The notes beneath the pieces were generated by a model. It saw only the letters and a program-made list of their open reading frames with translations, was not told the origin of the DNA and searched no databases. Source: Mediterranea massiliensis (GTDB lineage: Bacteria > Bacteroidota > Bacteroidia > Bacteroidales > Bacteroidaceae). Taken from it: a stretch of 64,000 nucleotides of DNA. How positions within the stretch are numbered: the first letter of the stretch is position 1; every line of letters starts with the position of its first letter. Location: assembly GCF_900128475.1 (NCBI RefSeq), contig NZ_LT635837.1:115866-179865 (forward strand), read 5' to 3'. A program made the position numbers and the translations under genes. This document shows, in pieces, positions 42,481-51,746 of the stretch.

Positions 42481-42884
42481 TGAACTATTCCGATTTTATT
42501 TACGATTTCAATCTCTATTTGTGTGAGAGATTCGGTTACAGAAACTGCTGTTCCGTCATGCACAACGCCAACGGCATTTGTGTTTCTGTCCATGTAGGCG
42601 AAATGGATTTATACATCCGTTTTTGGGAATACAGTTGCGGCGTTGGCAGCATCCCCGACTGGAGCATTATCATTGTGCGCAGCAACTTCAAACGAAACCA
42701 ACAGGAGAACCTGAAAGACCTTGCCCGCTTCTTCAAGGAGTACGCCCCGCGCTATGGTTACAAACACCTCTGCACCGAGGATGATGACTACAAGTATTAT
42801 CAGACCCTTGGTCTGAAACTTATCCACCGAGGATTTTTCAGACAATATAATTATGGATTGCCGTTGAAGGAATTGAAGGTGTAA
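42481..42884 (+). CDS. Hypothetical protein at the end of the mobilization operon
   Basis: 134 residues: MNYSDFIYDFNLYLCERFGYRNCCSVMHNANGI... An alpha/beta pattern with several Trp/Tyr (RFWEYSCGVGSIPDWSIIIV) and no signal or membrane segment. Not recognised. It lies 36 bp after the relaxase and is followed by a strong terminator, so it belongs to that operon. Confidence 0.65.
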
Positions 42885-42894
42885 CGTGGATTTC

Positions 42895-42929
42895 TTTATG
42901 AAGGAGAGGAAAATCCTCTCCTTCATAAA
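42895..42929 (+). terminator. Strong terminator of the mobilization operon
   Basis: A perfect 16-bp stem with loop AAA, directly after the last gene. Confidence 0.8.
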
Positions 42930-43027
42930 ACCACACCGATAAATCATCGATTAAATCTAATATCTCCATTTTGCAAAAATTATAGCAGATAATCAAAGCA
43001 TATATGTAGATTATTAATTAAATATAC

Positions 43028-43035
43028 TAACTTTG
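43028..43035 (+). promoter_or_regulatory. -7 box (TAACTTTG) of the defence operon
   Basis: TAnnTTTG match 14 bp before ATG 43049; the following genes overlap or nearly touch. Confidence 0.55.
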
Positions 43036-43048
43036 TAAATAATACACT

Positions 43049-44350
43049 ATGGCCAAATTAATGGAAAAAACAAAAATATATACATTCATAGATTTATTTG
43101 CTGGAGCAGGAGGACTTTCCGAAGGATTTGTAAGGGCTGGATTTACACCGCTTGCACACATTGAAATGGATAAGAATGCCTGCAATACATTAAAGACCAG
43201 ATCTGCATTTCATTATCTTCAGAAAAATGGAATGCTGTCAATTTATGAAGACTATCTCAAACATAAGGAAGAAAGAACAGACGGACAAAAATTGTGGAAT
43301 CAGGTTCCCAAAAGCATAATCGATACTACGATATGCGCTACTATTGGAGAGAATACTATTGATGGCATTTTCAAGAAAGTGGATCAGCTCAAGGGAAACA
43401 ACAAAGTGGATATTATCATAGGGGGGCCACCTTGTCAAGCGTATTCAGTCGCTGGAAGAGCTCGTATGGGCAAGAAGGTAGAAAAGGATCCTCGAAATGA
43501 ATTGTATAAATACTATGTACAATTTATCAAGCGCTATGATCCTGAAATGTTTGTATTCGAGAATGTATTGGGACTACTGACCGCTAAACGAGGTGAACCT
43601 TTTGCAGATCTCAAACGATTGGTTGAAGAACTTGGATATGATATGGACTGTAAAGTTCAGGTTGCGTCCCAACATGGAGTATTACAAAACCGACAAAGGG
43701 TTATCATTGTAGGTTGGAAACGTGTTGTAAAAGGATTGAAAAGTCCATACCACTATCCGGAACTTACCGTGGAAAAGTGCCCTTACCAAGTACTGCGGGA
43801 TTTGTTCTCGGATTTACCTGAGCGGAAAGCGGGAGAAGGCAAATTCTGTGAAGCCGTTTCGTATGTCAAACCTCTGTCCGAGATGCCGTACCTCGATAAG
43901 TCTGGAATACGTGGCCTGTTAAATTTTACAACTCAACACGTAGCCAGACCAACAAATGAAAATGATCGAAAAATATACAAAATTGCTGTTGACAAGTGGT
44001 TAAATGAGCACCAGCGATTAAACTATGCGCAACTACCGATGGAGTTGCAGACTCATCGAAATACGAAGACGTTTCTTAATCGTTTCAATGTTGTTGATCC
44101 TTACGGATGCTGTCATACTGTAGTAGCGCACATAGCCATGGATGGTCATTACTATATTTATCCAACGTTAAATCCGACATTGGAAACGGTACGATCCATT
44201 ACGGTTAGAGAGGCGGCTCGTCTACAATCATTTCCAGACGATTACTTTTTTGAAGGGACCCGGACATCTGCCTTCAAACAGATTGGCAATGCGGTACCCG
44301 TCGTGTTAGCATACAAAATCGCAAAGGGCATAAAGAAACTTCTATTATGA
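43049..44350 (+). CDS. DNA (cytosine-5)-methyltransferase
   Basis: 433 residues with the ordered C5 motifs: I FIDLFAGAGGLSEGF (13-27), IV GGPPCQAYSVAGRA with catalytic Cys129, VI FENVLGLL, VIII QNRQRVIIVGW, IX-X REAARLQSFPDDY and QIGNAVPVVLAYKIAKG. The target-recognition region is between VIII and IX. It methylates cytosine at C5 in a short site of unknown sequence, protecting host DNA. It overlaps the next gene by 4 bp. The Vsr nuclease at the far end of the operon is the normal companion of such a methylase, as it repairs T:G mismatches after 5mC deamination. Confidence 0.95.
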   Translation: MAKLMEKTKIYTFIDLFAGAGGLSEGFVRAGFTPLAHIEMDKNACNTLKTRSAFHYLQKNGMLSIYEDYLKHKEERTDGQKLWNQVPKSIIDTTICATIGENTIDGIFKKVDQLKGNNKVDIIIGGPPCQAYSVAGRARMGKKVEKDPRNELYKYYVQFIKRYDPEMFVFENVLGLLTAKRGEPFADLKRLVEELGYDMDCKVQVASQHGVLQNRQRVIIVGWKRVVKGLKSPYHYPELTVEKCPYQVLRDLFSDLPERKAGEGKFCEAVSYVKPLSEMPYLDKSGIRGLLNFTTQHVARPTNENDRKIYKIAVDKWLNEHQRLNYAQLPMELQTHRNTKTFLNRFNVVDPYGCCHTVVAHIAMDGHYYIYPTLNPTLETVRSITVREAARLQSFPDDYFFEGTRTSAFKQIGNAVPVVLAYKIAKGIKKLLL

Positions 44351-46467
44351 ACGAAAAAATAAAAAGTGGAACATTTGTTTTTCGCCCACGGGCTCGACTT
44401 ATCAAGACTATAGGCGAAGAACTTATCAGCGACGATAAAGTAGCAATATTAGAGCTGGTTAAAAATTCATATGATGCATATTGTACATTAAATGGCGAAG
44501 GGGCAATTGTAGATATTACATTTAATGGTAATGTTCAGAGTTTACCTTCCGGAGAAAAATACATAGCCAAAGAACAAGCCTCCATTATTATTTACGATGA
44601 AGGCATAGGGATGGATTTTGAGGTTATAAGAACCGCATGGATGGAACCTGCCACTAACTTTAAAAAGTTAAAGCAAAACCAGAATCCATTAAAAAAATAT
44701 GCAGGGGAAAAGGGTATAGGACGCTTTGCCTCTGCAAAGTTGGCATCCAAATTAGAGCTTGTTACAAAGCAAGTTGGTAAAGACGAGATTTTCATCAAAT
44801 TCAATTGGAATGATTTTTCTAATGAGTATGATTACTTGGATGATATTAAGATAGAATGGGAAATACGTCCCGCAACCGAAATTCAAAAACATGGAACAAT
44901 TCTACGTCTGTACGATTTGAATGAAGATTGGAGCGAATCCAAAATAAAGGATCTGCGAGTTGCCTTATCTCGATTGCTTAATCCCATTGTTCCAGTTGAA
45001 GATTTCTTAATGAGTTTAAACTTGCCAAAAGAATTTGGGGCATTATCTGGAACCATTGAGAGACCGGAAACTCTAAATCGTCCCAACTATAGTATAAAAG
45101 GCAGTATTGCAGCTAATGGTTCTCCTCAGCAGATAGTTTTTTATAGTAAAACTATTGGTCATGAAGAAATTCTTTCTTTAAACGAGAATGAATTCCGCCT
45201 TCAAAGAAAATATTTGGCCGGTCCTTTCTCATTCGAATTTAAGATTTGGAATAGAGATGCAGATGAATTAAAAGCATTAGCCAATGAAACTGGAAATATT
45301 GTTAAGAATGTCAAGACTGACCTTGATGAATTGTGTGGCATAAGCATATATCGTGATAATATCAGAGTTCTGCCATACGGAAACAGAAACAATGATTGGG
45401 TAAGACTTGACATGCGGAGAGTTAATAATCCAACATTGAGATTAAGTAACAATCAAATTGTAGGATATATTGCAATAGGGATAGATAGCAATCCATTATT
45501 AAAAGATCAAAGTAACCGGGAGGGTATCGTAGAAAGCCAAGCCTTTGAAGACATCAAAGATTATATTAAACTCATATTAAATGAGGTGGAACAGCGTCGA
45601 TATGCAGAACGTCCCCGAGAATATCAAAAGAAATCTACCAAGAGTTTGTTTGAGGCGTTCTCACTTGGCTCTATTTCTGCAACAATACAAGAAACTAACC
45701 CCAATCTCAATGAGATTCTAGATCTCATTGGTCAAAAAGAAATTGAGATAAAGCAATCCATTATAAAAGTTCAGGAAATAATCTCACGTTACCGACGATT
45801 ATCTACATTGGGGCAATTAGTAGATCCCATTATCCATGATGGTCGAAATTTTCTAAATAAAATAGATTTAAAATCAGATATAATCATACAAGAAACCCAA
45901 AAAGAGATTTGTGATATTAATAAAATTGCTATTAAAGTTAATGAAATACAAACGATAAGAAAAGAATTTGCACAATTATTTAAAAGGATTGAACCTTTTG
46001 GTGGTAGAAAACGAGGACGTCCGGAAACCATAACTATTGAAGATTCAATATCGAATATTTTCATCCTAAACAAGGACGAACTATCCAAATTTAACATTGC
46101 TTACAAACTTCCAGATACTCGCCATCAAGTTACCATTGATGAAAGTGAGTTAGGATTAATTTTCATGAATCTAATTCAAAATTCAATCTATTGGCTTAGC
46201 ACAATTAAACCGCCAAGAAGAATAGAAGTCAATATAATTGATGAAGCAGATGGATTGTCGATTGTATTTAGCGACAATGGGCCTGGGATCAAACATGAAA
46301 TAGAAGATCGGATTTTTGAGCCCTATTTTAGCACAAAACCAGATGGAATAGGATTAGGTTTGGCAATTATAGGTGAATTAATGGCTGATTATAATGGAGA
46401 GCTCGCTTTAATTGAAAGTATGATAGGAGGAGCATCATTCAAACTAAAATTTAAATATAGAGTATGA
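44347..46467 (+). CDS. Dual-GHKL ATPase / histidine-kinase-like protein of the defence operon
   Basis: 706 residues with two ATP-binding folds. The N-terminal one is Hsp90/MORC-like: ISDDKVAILELVKNSYDAY (N box), YDEGIGMDFEVI (G1), GEKGIGRFASAKLA (G2). The C-terminal one is kinase-like: a HisKA-type helix with a possible phospho-acceptor His (LGQLVDPIIHDGRNFLNKI), ELGLIFMNLIQNSIYW (N box), FSDNGPGIKHEI (G1), PYFSTKPDGIGLGLAIIGEL (F and G2). There is no membrane segment, so it senses a cytoplasmic signal, perhaps DNA state. It overlaps the receiver gene by 4 bp, making a two-component-like pair. Confidence 0.85.
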   Translation: MNEKIKSGTFVFRPRARLIKTIGEELISDDKVAILELVKNSYDAYCTLNGEGAIVDITFNGNVQSLPSGEKYIAKEQASIIIYDEGIGMDFEVIRTAWMEPATNFKKLKQNQNPLKKYAGEKGIGRFASAKLASKLELVTKQVGKDEIFIKFNWNDFSNEYDYLDDIKIEWEIRPATEIQKHGTILRLYDLNEDWSESKIKDLRVALSRLLNPIVPVEDFLMSLNLPKEFGALSGTIERPETLNRPNYSIKGSIAANGSPQQIVFYSKTIGHEEILSLNENEFRLQRKYLAGPFSFEFKIWNRDADELKALANETGNIVKNVKTDLDELCGISIYRDNIRVLPYGNRNNDWVRLDMRRVNNPTLRLSNNQIVGYIAIGIDSNPLLKDQSNREGIVESQAFEDIKDYIKLILNEVEQRRYAERPREYQKKSTKSLFEAFSLGSISATIQETNPNLNEILDLIGQKEIEIKQSIIKVQEIISRYRRLSTLGQLVDPIIHDGRNFLNKIDLKSDIIIQETQKEICDINKIAIKVNEIQTIRKEFAQLFKRIEPFGGRKRGRPETITIEDSISNIFILNKDELSKFNIAYKLPDTRHQVTIDESELGLIFMNLIQNSIYWLSTIKPPRRIEVNIIDEADGLSIVFSDNGPGIKHEIEDRIFEPYFSTKPDGIGLGLAIIGELMADYNGELALIESMIGGASFKLKFKYRV

Positions 46468-47510
46468 AAACATTAAAAATATTATATATAGAGGACGATT
46501 CTGAGAACCGTTCAGACTTAATAGAAGCTTTATCCGGCCAAGTAATTAATGGACAAACAATAGAAATAGAGGGAGAAGCAACTTTTGAAGTAGGAATTAG
46601 GAGGATACATGATTTTCACATGGTGATATTGGATTTATATAAAGGTAAAGCCGGAGATGAAGGAGAAACAGCTGGAATTCAATTGCTTGACTTGATACAA
46701 AAAAACATGTTTATTCCAGTTATTTTTTACTCCGGTACCACTGCTAAAGTAAATGACTTCAGATCTCAAGTTATTGGTATTGCCACAAAAGGAGATGGAG
46801 GTATAGCAGAATTAAAACAAGAAATAAAACGCCTCTCGGATCACAACCTTCCTTATATCAGAGAAAAAATTCACCAGCATATTAACAATAAACTGCGAGA
46901 CTATTTTTGGGAAATTATTCAAAAAAAGAAAGACATATTTAAGCCAGAGGGCCAAGATTACTCTCTGGGATATCTTCTATTAAGAAATATCGGCAATTCT
47001 TTATCTAAAAAGAATATTATTAATATTTTAGAGGATTTGTCAATTAACAAAAATGAAGAGAAAGTTCATCCCATGGAATTTTATCTATATCCAACAGATA
47101 ATAGTAATGAATACGAAAGCGGAGAGATTATAACCAATATACATGATAAAGTCTTCTATGTAATTCTTACCCCGTCTTGTGATTTTATTCAAAGGAAAAA
47201 TAAAGGAGGAAAACGAAAAGCTGACAACATTTTATTAGCAAAAGCCAATCCGTTAAGTACAACAGAGCCTTTCCAAAAATATAAAAAGAATAAAGACAAA
47301 GGGCCATTGTCGGAATTGATAAGATCAAAAAATGAACGGTATTTCTTCTTGCCAGGTACACCTTTTCTGCAAAACATGGTAGTAGATTTTCAAAATAAAA
47401 TAATGGTAAATTATGAAGATTTACGTCTCAATTATGAGAGAATAGCAAAATTGGATTCTCCTTTTGCAGAAGCAATGGCAACAAGATTTATACGATATTA
47501 TAATAGATGA
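46464..47510 (+). CDS. Receiver-domain protein, C-terminus cut by IS21
   Basis: 348 residues as read now. Receiver domain 1-125: acidic pair EDD (10-12 region), phospho-Asp in MVILDLYKGK, Ser/Thr in IFYSGTT, Lys in ATKGDG. The ~220-residue C-terminal part has no DNA-binding motif; it holds VILTPSCDFIQRKNKGGKRKADNILLAKANPL. The stop TGA (47508-47510) is made of the first bases of the IS21 end. Removing the IS and one TAATAGA copy lets the frame continue VGFPDIDVDYILNHLD to TAG at 50146-50148. So 16 residues are lost; activity may or may not remain. Confidence 0.85.
   Translation: MKTLKILYIEDDSENRSDLIEALSGQVINGQTIEIEGEATFEVGIRRIHDFHMVILDLYKGKAGDEGETAGIQLLDLIQKNMFIPVIFYSGTTAKVNDFRSQVIGIATKGDGGIAELKQEIKRLSDHNLPYIREKIHQHINNKLRDYFWEIIQKKKDIFKPEGQDYSLGYLLLRNIGNSLSKKNIINILEDLSINKNEEKVHPMEFYLYPTDNSNEYESGEIITNIHDKVFYVILTPSCDFIQRKNKGGKRKADNILLAKANPLSTTEPFQKYKKNKDKGPLSELIRSKNERYFFLPGTPFLQNMVVDFQNKIMVNYEDLRLNYERIAKLDSPFAEAMATRFIRYYNR
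47501..47507. repeat. IS21 target-site duplication, left copy (TAATAGA)
   Basis: Matches 50091-50097 exactly. Confidence 0.9.
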
Positions 47511-47653
47511 CAGTATCGGCGAATCGGTACCACTGTAGCGCATGAATCGGTACCATCATAGCGCCCCAATCGGTACCAAAAAGATGTAAAGTTCTGCTCA
47601 TGTATAATAATAACCGCCTATCTTTGCAGAAGAATTTTTAAATCTGTATAGAT

Positions 47654-49210
47654 ATGGCACAAAGTAATGTAAACATGAGCAAATTAAAACGTTCATTTCA
47701 AATGCTAGCGGCAAAAATACCGCAACGCACCATTTGCGAGCAACTACACATGGGACGTGGCGTACTGAACCGTTACAAGACCTTGGCGGATTCCCAAGGT
47801 TTGTCCTATGGCGTGATAGGCCGCATGAGTGACGGGGAAATAGAATCTTTCCTCCAGTTGTCCAAACCCACAGCAGCCCCATCTTCCCAACGTCAGGTGC
47901 TGGACGGGCTGTTGCCTGAATATGTGTCAGACTTGTCGCATAACCGCTACCTCACCATTCAAGCCCTGCACGAGTCATACAAGAAGGAGCATCCCGACGG
48001 ATATGGATACACCCAGTTCAAGAAGTCAATCCGTAAGTATCAGTACTCACACAACCTCAGCTTCCATAACACCTATATTCCTGGGGAAGAGATGCAGATT
48101 GACTTCGCCGGCGATACCCTGTGGCTTACCGACCCGAAGACAGGTGAGCTAACCAAGGTTGTCGTCCTGGTCTGTATCCTGCCATACAGCGGCTTGGGAT
48201 TTGCCAAGGCTATGTACAACGCTTCCATGGAGAACTTCTTCGGCGGTATATCCGATGCCTTCTCTTACTTCGGCGGAACAACTCGCATAGCCAAGAGTGA
48301 CAACATGAAGCAGTGGGTGAAGAAATACGACCGCTACGAGCCAGCGTTCAATGATGCAGCCGTGGAATGGGCCGCCTACTACGATACAACCCTCCAAACC
48401 TGCAGGGTTCGCACTCCCAGGGACAAAGGTCCAGTCGAGGGACTCGTCCAAAAGACCTACAATGCCGTCTACGCTCTGCTACATGACGAGGTGTTTTACA
48501 ATCTACCGAGTATGAATGCCCGTATCTATGAGTTGATGGACGGCTTCAATGAAAAGCCGTCCAGAACGACAGGGAGAAGCAGACGTGACATCTTCGAGGC
48601 GGAAGAGCAACCTACGTTGGGCAAACTGCCCATGACTCCATACCGCTTCAGATATCGCAAGGAGGTGAAACTGTCCGGTACCTATCACGTCATGGTTGAC
48701 AAGCACAACTATAGCGTGCCATACCAGTATGTCGGGCAAAAGGTGAGCGTACTGTGGGACTTGGATACCGTGGAGGTTTACTCCGGGAGTTCTCGCATAG
48801 CCATCCATCAGCGTCGCCAAGGATCTGGATACAGCACGCTTGACGAGCATATGCCAGACAAACATCTTGCCTACAAGCACGGACAGGGATATAATGCCGC
48901 CTATTTCCTGGAGGAGGCGGCATTGGTCGGCAGCAACACCACTGCTGCAGTCCAATCCATCCTCAATCGCACGAAGCATGTCGAGCAGTCGTACAAGTCC
49001 TGCCAAGGAGTCCTGTCTCTCAAGCGCAAGTATGGCAAGGAGCGTCTGGAGAAGGCCTGCAAGCGTCTGGCAGGTTGTTCATCCATCACCTACACGACCA
49101 TCCGCAATGTGTTGGAGAAGAACCTTGATCAAGTTGACGGGGAAGAAACAGTCTCAAATGTGCCACAGAACGACTATGTGAGAGGCGCGGAGGCATTTAT
49201 GAACATTTAA
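47654..49210 (+). CDS. istA: IS21 transposase IstA
   Basis: 518 residues. An N-terminal HTH (ICEQLHMGRGVLNRYKTLA) and an rve-type DDE core: MQIDFAGDTLWLTD (first D), TTRIAKSDNMKQWV (second D) and GPVEGLVQKTYNAVY (E). A C-terminal Mu-B-like beta domain (YHVMVDKHNYSVPYQYVGQKVSVLWD) follows. It cuts and joins the IS ends with IstB's help. It lies 16 bp before istB. Confidence 0.95.
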   Translation: MAQSNVNMSKLKRSFQMLAAKIPQRTICEQLHMGRGVLNRYKTLADSQGLSYGVIGRMSDGEIESFLQLSKPTAAPSSQRQVLDGLLPEYVSDLSHNRYLTIQALHESYKKEHPDGYGYTQFKKSIRKYQYSHNLSFHNTYIPGEEMQIDFAGDTLWLTDPKTGELTKVVVLVCILPYSGLGFAKAMYNASMENFFGGISDAFSYFGGTTRIAKSDNMKQWVKKYDRYEPAFNDAAVEWAAYYDTTLQTCRVRTPRDKGPVEGLVQKTYNAVYALLHDEVFYNLPSMNARIYELMDGFNEKPSRTTGRSRRDIFEAEEQPTLGKLPMTPYRFRYRKEVKLSGTYHVMVDKHNYSVPYQYVGQKVSVLWDLDTVEVYSGSSRIAIHQRRQGSGYSTLDEHMPDKHLAYKHGQGYNAAYFLEEAALVGSNTTAAVQSILNRTKHVEQSYKSCQGVLSLKRKYGKERLEKACKRLAGCSSITYTTIRNVLEKNLDQVDGEETVSNVPQNDYVRGAEAFMNI

Positions 49211-49226
49211 ACATATATATAGTAAC

Positions 49227-49958
49227 ATGAACTTACAAGAAACCATCATACAACTCAACGAGTTGAAGCTCAGAGGTATGTCATCCTCCTTCGAGGCCAT
49301 GACCAGCCTTCCTGTACAGAACCGCCCATCCCTGGAAGTCGCCATCTCCAAGATGGTGGATGCAGAGGTGCAGGACAGACGAGATCGAAAGACCGCCATG
49401 TATCTAAAAATCAGCAAGCTTAGATATACGGCACTCTTAGAGGATGTCATCTGTGGAACAGACCGCAACTTCACCAAGGATGACCTTACCGCCATTGCCG
49501 ACTGTGCCTTTATACGCAGGCATGAGAACTTGCTCATACAAGGAAAGTGCGGCTGCGGAAAATCCTTTCTTGCCTGTGCCCTTGGAAGACAGGCTTGCAT
49601 GCTAGGCTATAGAACTCTCTATCTCAACATGAACAGCTTTGTGGAGAAAGTTGCACTCAGCAAGCTGGATGGGTCGTACCTAAAGATGATAACCAATCTA
49701 GAAAAGTATGACTTGCTCATATGGGATGACTTCGGGTTGCAGCCAATGGATGACAAGACCAGACTCGCAATGCTCCAAATCCTAGAAGAGAGATACGAGA
49801 GAAAGTCCGTCATTATCGCCTCACAGCTTCCTATTGCCAAATGGTATGATTATATAGGTGATCCTACCTTGGCAGATGCCATTATGGACCGTTTGGTGGC
49901 AAATGCAAGTAAAATAGAGTTAAAAGGCGATTCTATGCGCCAGAAATTGAAAAAATAA
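49227..49958 (+). CDS. istB: IS21 helper ATPase IstB
   Basis: 243 residues. DnaC-like AAA+ protein: Walker A GKCGCGKSFLACALG, Walker B LLIWDDFGLQP, sensor region RKSVIIASQLPIAKWYDYIGDPTLADAIMDRLV. It selects target DNA and assembles on it for IstA. Intact, so the IS is probably active. Confidence 0.95.
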   Translation: MNLQETIIQLNELKLRGMSSSFEAMTSLPVQNRPSLEVAISKMVDAEVQDRRDRKTAMYLKISKLRYTALLEDVICGTDRNFTKDDLTAIADCAFIRRHENLLIQGKCGCGKSFLACALGRQACMLGYRTLYLNMNSFVEKVALSKLDGSYLKMITNLEKYDLLIWDDFGLQPMDDKTRLAMLQILEERYERKSVIIASQLPIAKWYDYIGDPTLADAIMDRLVANASKIELKGDSMRQKLKK

Positions 49959-50090
49959 ATTACCTTTGCAAATTGAAAAGCAGAACTGAAATCTTGGTAC
50001 CGCTTGCAGCGATACAAGCGGTACCGATTGCAGTGATAGCATGGTACCGATTACACCGCTACGCTTGGTACCGATACAGCGCTATCGTCA

Positions 50091-50097
50091 TAATAGA
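50091..50097. repeat. IS21 target-site duplication, right copy (TAATAGA)
   Basis: Matches 47501-47507 exactly. Confidence 0.9.
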
Positions 50098-50148
50098 GTT
50101 GGATTTCCTGATATAGATGTAGATTATATACTGAATCATTTAGACTAG
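50098..50148 (+). pseudogene. Severed 3' end of the receiver gene
   Basis: Reads VGFPDIDVDYILNHLD and TAG in frame with the receiver gene when the IS21 is removed. The bases from here to 50267 hold no other gene. Confidence 0.85.
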
Positions 50149-50267
50149 GATATAATTTATTATTTTTACAAATCCAACTCTTATAACGTATTGGGGAAGA
50201 GTTTACGATACGTCCACACCTTCAAATATGATTTGATAAAAAACAATAGTTATGACGAATTATTAAT

Positions 50268-51746
50268 ATGAAAAAAATTGATTCAATAAATATAAAAATA
50301 GCTTCTGCTATTCCAGGAGCAGCAGCAATGATCGAAACATTTCGAGCCATTGGCTACACCTTGGAAACTGCCGTTGCGGATATCGTAGACAATTCGATAT
50401 CCGCATCGGCTAAGAATGTATGGATCAATCGGATCTGGAAAGGAGGAAACTCCGTCATAACGATCATGGATGATGGACATGGGATGACTGGAGACGAAAT
50501 CATTCAGGCCATGCGACCTGGAGCACAGAATCCGCTGGAAAAACGTGCTGTAACTGATTTGGGACGTTTCGGTCTTGGTTTAAAAACCGCGTCATTTTCT
50601 CAATGTCGTACGCTGACAGTCATGAGCAAAATTCAAGGCCAGTCTCCTGAATTCTGGACTTGGAGTTTGGATTACGTTGCTCGCAGTGACCGATGGGAAC
50701 TGATACATTGGCTTCCTGAAGGTTTTGAGCATGAATTGGATGGTCTTACATCCGGTACCATTGTTATCTGGACAGATCCGGATCGGATTATACCGACTAC
50801 AACAAAAATCGAGAACGAACATGCCAAACGAAAGTTTTCTGAAGCTTTCGATAGGGTTAAGAAGCATCTTTCAATGACTTTTCATCGGTTTCTTGAGACC
50901 AAATCCATTACAATACATTGGTGTGGGCATGAAATAGCGCCATGGAATCCTTTCTGCCCAAAGGAGAGTAAGGTACAGATCATGCCGTCTGAACAAATTG
51001 GAGAACAAGTAACGGTTAAGGGTTTCATTTTGCCTCACAAAAATAATTTTTCTTCAGAAACAGCATACAGAGAGGCTGAAGGAATTTTCGGATTCTCTGC
51101 ACACCAAGGTTTCTATGTCTATCGTGGAAACCGTCTGTTGTTAGCCGGAGACTGGCTGGGATTATTTCGCAAGGAAGAAGCCTACAAACTGGTACGAATA
51201 CAAATTAATCTACCCAACAGCTTGGATTCTGATTGGCAGATAGACATCAGAAAGGCCAAAGCATTTCCTCCAGTGGGATGTAGACAGCAGCTTGAATCCT
51301 ATGCCAGATTGGCGTGTAATAAGGGATCCGAAGTGTATAGACACCGTGGACGAATTCTGAAACAGAGGGCCGGACAGGATTTTCAAAGTCTGTGGTTGGA
51401 AAAGAAGAAGGACAACAAATGGTCCTTCATCGTCAACCGAGAGCATACGCTTATTCGTAACATACGAGAGCTAGCTAAAGAGAACCCGGACTTGGCCATT
51501 GATATGCTACTGAAATTCGTAGAGGAATCCATACCAGCCAAAACCATTTATGTGCGGGAAGCTAATGATGACGATAGCCAAAAACAGCCCTATTCAGATA
51601 TGGATCCTAAGTTGCTCAACACAATGATAAGAAGAATCCATGAAGAACAACTCGCACAAGGCCTAACACTGGAACAGTCTAAATTGGCTCTTAAACAAAT
51701 GGAACCTTTCAATGAATACGAAGACTTAATAAATGAACTGCAATGA
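50268..51746 (+). CDS. MORC/MutL-like GHKL ATPase (Mza-type cassette)
   Basis: 492 residues. GHKL motifs near the N-terminus: ETAVADIVDNSISASAKN (N box), IMDDGHGMTGDEI (G1), GRFGLGLKTASFSQC (G2). An S5-like domain follows and a Lys-rich middle (KSLWLEKKKDNKW type). This is the prokaryotic MORC/MutL-like ATPase that is found next to Z1, PD-(D/E)XK and AIPR genes in restriction-like operons. It likely closes as a dimer on DNA when ATP is bound. It overlaps the Z1 gene by 4 bp. Its leader is separated from the promoter at 43028 by the IS21. Confidence 0.88.
   Translation: MKKIDSINIKIASAIPGAAAMIETFRAIGYTLETAVADIVDNSISASAKNVWINRIWKGGNSVITIMDDGHGMTGDEIIQAMRPGAQNPLEKRAVTDLGRFGLGLKTASFSQCRTLTVMSKIQGQSPEFWTWSLDYVARSDRWELIHWLPEGFEHELDGLTSGTIVIWTDPDRIIPTTTKIENEHAKRKFSEAFDRVKKHLSMTFHRFLETKSITIHWCGHEIAPWNPFCPKESKVQIMPSEQIGEQVTVKGFILPHKNNFSSETAYREAEGIFGFSAHQGFYVYRGNRLLLAGDWLGLFRKEEAYKLVRIQINLPNSLDSDWQIDIRKAKAFPPVGCRQQLESYARLACNKGSEVYRHRGRILKQRAGQDFQSLWLEKKKDNKWSFIVNREHTLIRNIRELAKENPDLAIDMLLKFVEESIPAKTIYVREANDDDSQKQPYSDMDPKLLNTMIRRIHEEQLAQGLTLEQSKLALKQMEPFNEYEDLINELQ

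Larger units (their letters stand above)
47508..50090. mobile_element. IS21-family insertion sequence
   Basis: 2583 bp with istA and istB. The ends start TGAC and are imperfect inverted repeats ending in TCGGTACCA. Inside each end the motif is repeated at 23-24 bp spacing: 47524, 47547 and 47570 on the left, and about 49995, 50019, 50042 and 50066 on the right. These are the multiple transposase sites typical of IS21. Flanked by the 7-bp duplication TAATAGA. It splits the receiver gene. Confidence 0.93.

Noticed and set aside
33300..43000. Self-transmissible conjugative element
   Set aside because: Relaxase and MobC are present but no coupling protein or Tra/type IV secretion genes are seen in the window, so it is treated as mobilizable only.
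47524..47578. Regularly spaced TCGGTACCA repeats that look like a short CRISPR-like array
   Set aside because: They are IS21 terminal transposase-binding repeats; spacing 23 bp, too short for CRISPR, and no cas genes are present.
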